Assembly (NCBI GenBank): GCA_029448655.1
Contig: JACCLO010000012.1
Coordinates: 124,001 to 188,000, forward strand
Direction: 5' to 3'
DNA length: 64,000 nucleotides
Source of the DNA: Wolfiporia cocos
Taxonomy: Eukaryota; Basidiomycota; Agaricomycetes; Polyporales; Phaeolaceae
This document shows positions 60,237 through 64,000 of this stretch, piece after piece (the first letter of the stretch is position 1; every line of letters begins with the position of its first letter). The position numbers and the translations under genes were made by a program. Below the pieces are notes generated by a model that was not told where the DNA came from, made no database searches, and worked only from the letters and a program-made list of their open reading frames with translations.

Positions 60237-61522
60237 TGTCACACACCAATTTCAAGCTCATAGGCACAGTACCTTTTCTGATCATCGAGAGCACCCCCGA
60301 GGCTGGAAACCCGATGCCTCAGCTAGATCCATGCCCTACGAACGTACCACTATAGGCACTAGCTAATAGCACCACCAGCCCTGCCTAAGAACCCTAGTCC
60401 CAGACCTTACGTCCAGTCCAACATAACGCCACTAGTAGTCACGTGACCCCGACCAACTATGATGAGCCCAGTAGCACCTAACCAGACCAACCCCTTGCTA
60501 CCTGGACCACACCTCATCAGGTCACGACCAGCCAGACTCACGGCTAGAACCCCGTCCACCCGACCAACCGAACCCTACGCCTCCCGTCTCTACGAACCAC
60601 CACCATTACTGGCTATCCGGTCATTACTGACCAAGGACTCACGTCATTACTGGCACGGACTATGTACCATATGGACAAAGGCCCATGGGAGGCCTTAAAC
60701 CCCAGCTACCCTAGTCTACGAGGAACACCGACCTCAGGGCAGCACCTGTACGACTGAGAACCCTAGCAGTCACAGGACTCTACTTACCGATCGCAGCCGA
60801 TCACGCTCAATCACCCTACATCACGCATGGCCCGTACTGGCCAGTCCACAGTCCCGGCAGATGTCATCCTTTAGTACCAGCACGTGGGAACCTGTGCCGC
60901 CACGTGCCTTCCCCTCAGTACCAGTCCTTGGGAACCTCGGACAGCAGATGCCCCGATCACAGACATAGAACCCCGCCATTACCGGCGAACCCTCGATCAA
61001 CGAGAACCCCTGATCGAGTCTATTCTGCTACGTTGCCATGGCCATCCTGCGCTCTACAATCCCAGCGCCCCGATGCCATTACCGGCCACCACGTAGCTAG
61101 CTAGATTACCTCAGCGCCGATGCCCTACGGGCTGCACACCATAACATGTACAAACAGTAGTAGAGATATATAATAGCCAGACAGTCTTGAGCGAACCTCA
61201 GACTTGTCTTGGCCATTTCAGCCTTAGATGCCCAGACCAGGAAGGCGCTTTCACGCGACCCCCCTTCCCCCGGTGTGTGTCTTTGGTTGTGCGTGTGTCA
61301 GTATGTTGGTTAGTTATCGTGAAAGGGAGGGGGTCAAAGGTTGACACATGCTACAACCTAAGACAACACCCGGGGGAAGGGGGCTCACACAAAGGCACCT
61401 TCCTGGTCTGGGGCATCTCAGGCTGAAGAGGCCAATACAAGTCTGAGGCTCACTCAAGACTGTCAGCTGATCATATAGACTACTACTATTTGTACATGTG
61501 GTGCATGGCCCATGGGGCGTCG
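60237..61522. mobile_element. Two LTR copies joined head to head (large inverted repeat)
   Basis: A plus-oriented LTR begins TGTCACACACC at 60237 and has CATGTACAAAC near 61145. From about 61350 the same sequence returns inverted. 61178-61290 and 61360-61475 are inverted repeats (CAGACAGTCTTGAG against CTCAAGACTGTC, for example) around a ~70-bp centre. The right copy is cut at 61522. Confidence 0.75.
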
Positions 61523-62132
61523 TAACACAAGATAACACTTACTTGTTATGTCTTGAGTTTGCTGGTTAGGCAAGAGCGATAAGCAAGATGTTAAGCAGGA
61601 TACGAGGAGTGGTTAACTCGTAGTATGAATGTAATGAATAGAACTGAGGCAATAGCGCTCAGCAAGGCTAGTATATATATACATGTTATATAAGACCCCT
61701 AACAGTCTTATTATGTAATCTAATTACCCTTATCCGTATGTACAAGTCCCCTGGGACTTAGGACATTAGTAATACACCATAAATACGTATGCCGATCAAG
61801 ATATAGGAAAACGGCGTAGGCCGCACCAATAGCATATAGTGCGCATATCATTAGCAAGCAGAGGCGTGACCATTCGCCGGTCCGCTGAGCTAATGGATAC
61901 TGACATGTATCGGACTATTCGTCCGATTGGCTAACGAGTTAGACTTGTGACTTTGATGGTAACTACGGAGATTAGATAACCACGTGTTTTGGGAGATAAC
62001 ACGGCCATCATTCGGCTTGAATCTAACGTATAGTTATGAACCTCGATAAGACTGGTTATTGGACTAGGAACCGTAGATAATTCATAGAAATACCAGAAAA
62101 AAATGTAGAAAAGTAAGGGAATTCTTGTGACA
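61523..62132 (-). mobile_element. LTR of the E1 family without matching TSD
   Basis: The 610-bp LTR reads TAACACAAG at 61523 and CTTGTGACA at 62132. The flanks CGTCG and TGAAG do not match. Both neighbours are truncated LTRs, so a recombination or deletion joint is likely. Confidence 0.85.
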
Positions 62133-62552
62133 TGAAGGGTTATCTGTACTTAAGGGTACCAAGCCAACATGCCGCTATTAACTAAGTAGTTATAGCTTAC
62201 GTGATATGGGTAGCTCCGTAGTTACGTCCACGTACGATAACAACATGTACATAACGTGCTACTCAGCGTAGCAACGTCAGCGGCCCGTGGAATATCACAA
62301 GCTAGTAGCACAGCATTACTCATATCCCGGTATCGGACTATAGAGTATCACATGCCAGCGCATACTACGCTTACTCATCCACTTCAGCCACAATGACAAC
62401 ATGGACCTACGTGTCCAAACTCTCTTACGATTGGTGCGGCCATTACCGGCGCACATGGTCTATTAGAGTACATTCGACTTAGTCGTCTGGTGCATTAGGG
62501 CGCACAGACCATCCCATTGTTTGGCTCACAAGGGTGACCAAACACACACATG

Positions 62553-62597
62553 TATATAAGTGGTTACACTGAGGCTTACACTCCTCAGTTCTATTCT
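62553..62597 (+). promoter_or_regulatory. TATA box and predicted start/self-primer of E5
   Basis: TATATAAG (62553-62560) lies 34 nt before AGTTCTATTCT (62587-62597). Palindrome arms ACTGAGG/CCTCAGT overlap the primer start. Confidence 0.7.
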
Positions 62598-62605
62598 CTT
62601 ACAAC

Positions 62606-63119
62606 TGACACAGACTTACTTCTGTGTCCCACCCAACCGCAGTGTCCTGTCTCTAAGGGACCTAGCGTCGTCTATAGGGGAGGCCGCAACACTAAGGGGA
62701 GCGGCAACCAGACTAGCAGGTGTAAGACAGAAGGGACGTCGCGCAGGCAGACAAGGAAGTAGAGCCAGAGGGCACACGCGCCCAGATTGACATTAATAGG
62801 TCTGAGGTTGTAAGACCTCAGACGCTACTACTTATACATGACGGGACCGCTACGCTATGACTGAGGGGCATACCTTAAAGTGGGCTGGTCTGTGCGCAAT
62901 TGTAGGTACAGTGTCATGTGAGGGGATGACTAAGTAAGGGGGCGGTGCCAGGGCGCCACTACTATCAGTCTGGTATCTAATCTATCTATCTACCGGTCAC
63001 GTGCCGTCAGGCAGGGGAGGGCGTAGTGACGAAGGGGTTAGCGAGCCTAAGGGAAGGTGTAGTGACGCGGGATCGAGCCTAGGGGCCCCCGCATTATGTC
63101 AGAGGGTAAAACCGTGACA
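62606..63119 (-). mobile_element. Solo LTR in the E5 5' LTR
   Basis: This 514-bp element reads TGACACAG to ACCGTGACA and has TSD ACAAC (62601-62605 and 63120-63124). On the minus strand it has palindrome arms GTCTGAGGT/ACCTCAGAC. Confidence 0.9.
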
Positions 63120-63224
63120 ACAACGGCAGTTGTACTTCTCAAACATCTTGCTACTTTTGCTATCCCTCGCCTCGGCTACAAGTCTCAAGTGTCCCAGTGA
63201 GTCCCCACAGGCATCTGTGTCATT

Positions 63225-63235
63225 AGAATAGATCT
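63225..63235 (+). other. Primer binding site of E5 (one mismatch)
   Basis: AGAATAGATCT lies two bases after the LTR and pairs with 62587-62597 at 10 of 11 positions. Confidence 0.65.
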
Positions 63236-64000
63236 TTTCTACCCCCCAGCATCACTGGCAAGCTGTGCCCTGGGTTTTTTCCCCCTCTAGGGCTAGAATG
63301 AGTTGTAAGCGCACCATCATTGCCTGAAAAGGTTTTGGTGGCCACCGGTTGGGATCTGGGGGATATGGCAACCTTGGCTGACAAGCCTTGGAAGCACCCA
63401 GGAAGCGTCACACTGCCTTAATTGGCAGAAGGACTTCCTAACCCGGACTCCAGGGTTAAGGAGATACGGTCATTGGTTGACAAACCTCTGACTGTGCATG
63501 GTTGAGACCCAGGTCACCTCAACTGGGCCCGGTTTGCTTGAGCGCAGCCGGCACCCCCAGTAGGGTCAGGCTTTTGTGCCTAAGCTACCATGGTGACTGT
63601 CCCTCTTTTGGGACATGGGAATCTTCCAAAGCCGATCCCCAGGTGTAAGGGGCCCGCTTTGAACCCATTTTGGGGAAAGCGGTGAGGGGAATTAACTCCA
63701 GTTAATTCTGCCAAAGGACATGCACGGCAGCCAATAGCATAAATCCTCCGGGTAGCTCGGCGTGTGCACTAGAGAGGCGGTGGCGGTATCTCCCCTGTGA
63801 TTTGCAATCAAAGGGACAGACCCCATCCTCCGCAACCTCTCTAGGTCTAAAGACGGCAACCTCACTGTTGAAGCGAGGAAGACGAAGGGTGTAATACCCG
63901 GTCACTTCCAGTAGTCACAGTCACTGTGGCTACTGCATATCTGATTCCCAACCATGTGACCCAGGCAACCCCTGGCAGTCACCGACTCTACCCTCAGGAG
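63236..64000 (+). other. 5' leader of E5, running off the right edge
   Basis: The leader is noncoding and strongly similar to the E2 leader over several hundred bases. Hairpin at 63887-63899, arms GGGT/ACCC and loop GTAAT. The genes of E5 lie outside the window. Confidence 0.75.

Larger units (their letters stand above)
62133..63222 (+). mobile_element. 5' LTR of E5, truncated at its 5' end, with one insert
   Basis: The U3 from about 62240 resembles the E2 LTR (GGTGCGGCCATTACCGGC, then GTTTGGCTC and ACCAAACA). The LTR ends GCATCTGTGTCA at 63222. A solo LTR sits at 62606-63119. The first part of U3 is missing. Confidence 0.8.

Noticed and set aside
1..64000. CRISPR arrays, bacterial promoters or operons
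   Set aside because: No regular spacer-repeat pattern. Introns, chromodomain elements and gene structure are fungal.

Overview
This window is eukaryotic, most likely from an agaricomycete (basidiomycete) fungus. It holds a single intron-containing host gene, with 50-52 nt GT-AG introns, set in a dense pile of Ty3/gypsy LTR retrotransposons of the chromodomain (chromovirus) type. I see no bacterial operons, rRNA, true tRNA or CRISPR. I name the elements E1 to E5. E1-old and E1-rev are older relatives of E1.

Layout, left to right. 1-3168 is E1-rev (minus): 5' LTR, leader, ORF0 and the start of gag, cut by solo LTRs. 3415-26259 is E1-old (plus), a decayed copy carrying nested insertions in ORF0, gag and pol. 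One of these is the complete young element E1 (15392-25030, two 608-bp LTRs, TSD CCAAA). 26260-54744 is E4 (minus), a Gag-dUTPase-protease element. E3 (26610-48132, TSD CGTAG) is inserted in its protease. E3 holds solo LTRs and the intact element E2 (36460-46450, 697-bp LTRs that look identical, TSD AACGC). 54745-55241 is AT-rich with a palindromic repeat. 55242-57285 is a four-exon protein-kinase-like gene (minus). 57286-60236 holds broken host-like fragments and two solo LTRs. 60237-63222 is a mosaic of LTRs. 63223-64000 is the start of E5 (plus).

How the elements work. E1, E2 and E3 share one plan: LTR, structured leader of roughly 0.4-1 kb, an extra ORF (ORF0), gag, then pol with protease, RT, RNase H, integrase, chromodomain and a C-terminal dUTPase. 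E4 has no ORF0 and carries its dUTPase between Gag and protease. In every element with a readable 5' end, the sequence just after the 5' LTR is complementary over 11-12 nt (10 of 11 in E5) to a site 33-34 nt downstream of a TATA box in the same LTR. This is the layout expected for Tf1-type self-primed reverse transcription. The primer sequences differ between families while the pairing is kept. A palindrome with variable but matched arms lies over the same predicted start site in most LTR families.

Most insertions can be dated relative to each other from 5-bp target-site duplications (TSDs). All similarity statements come from reading this window. No database search was made.
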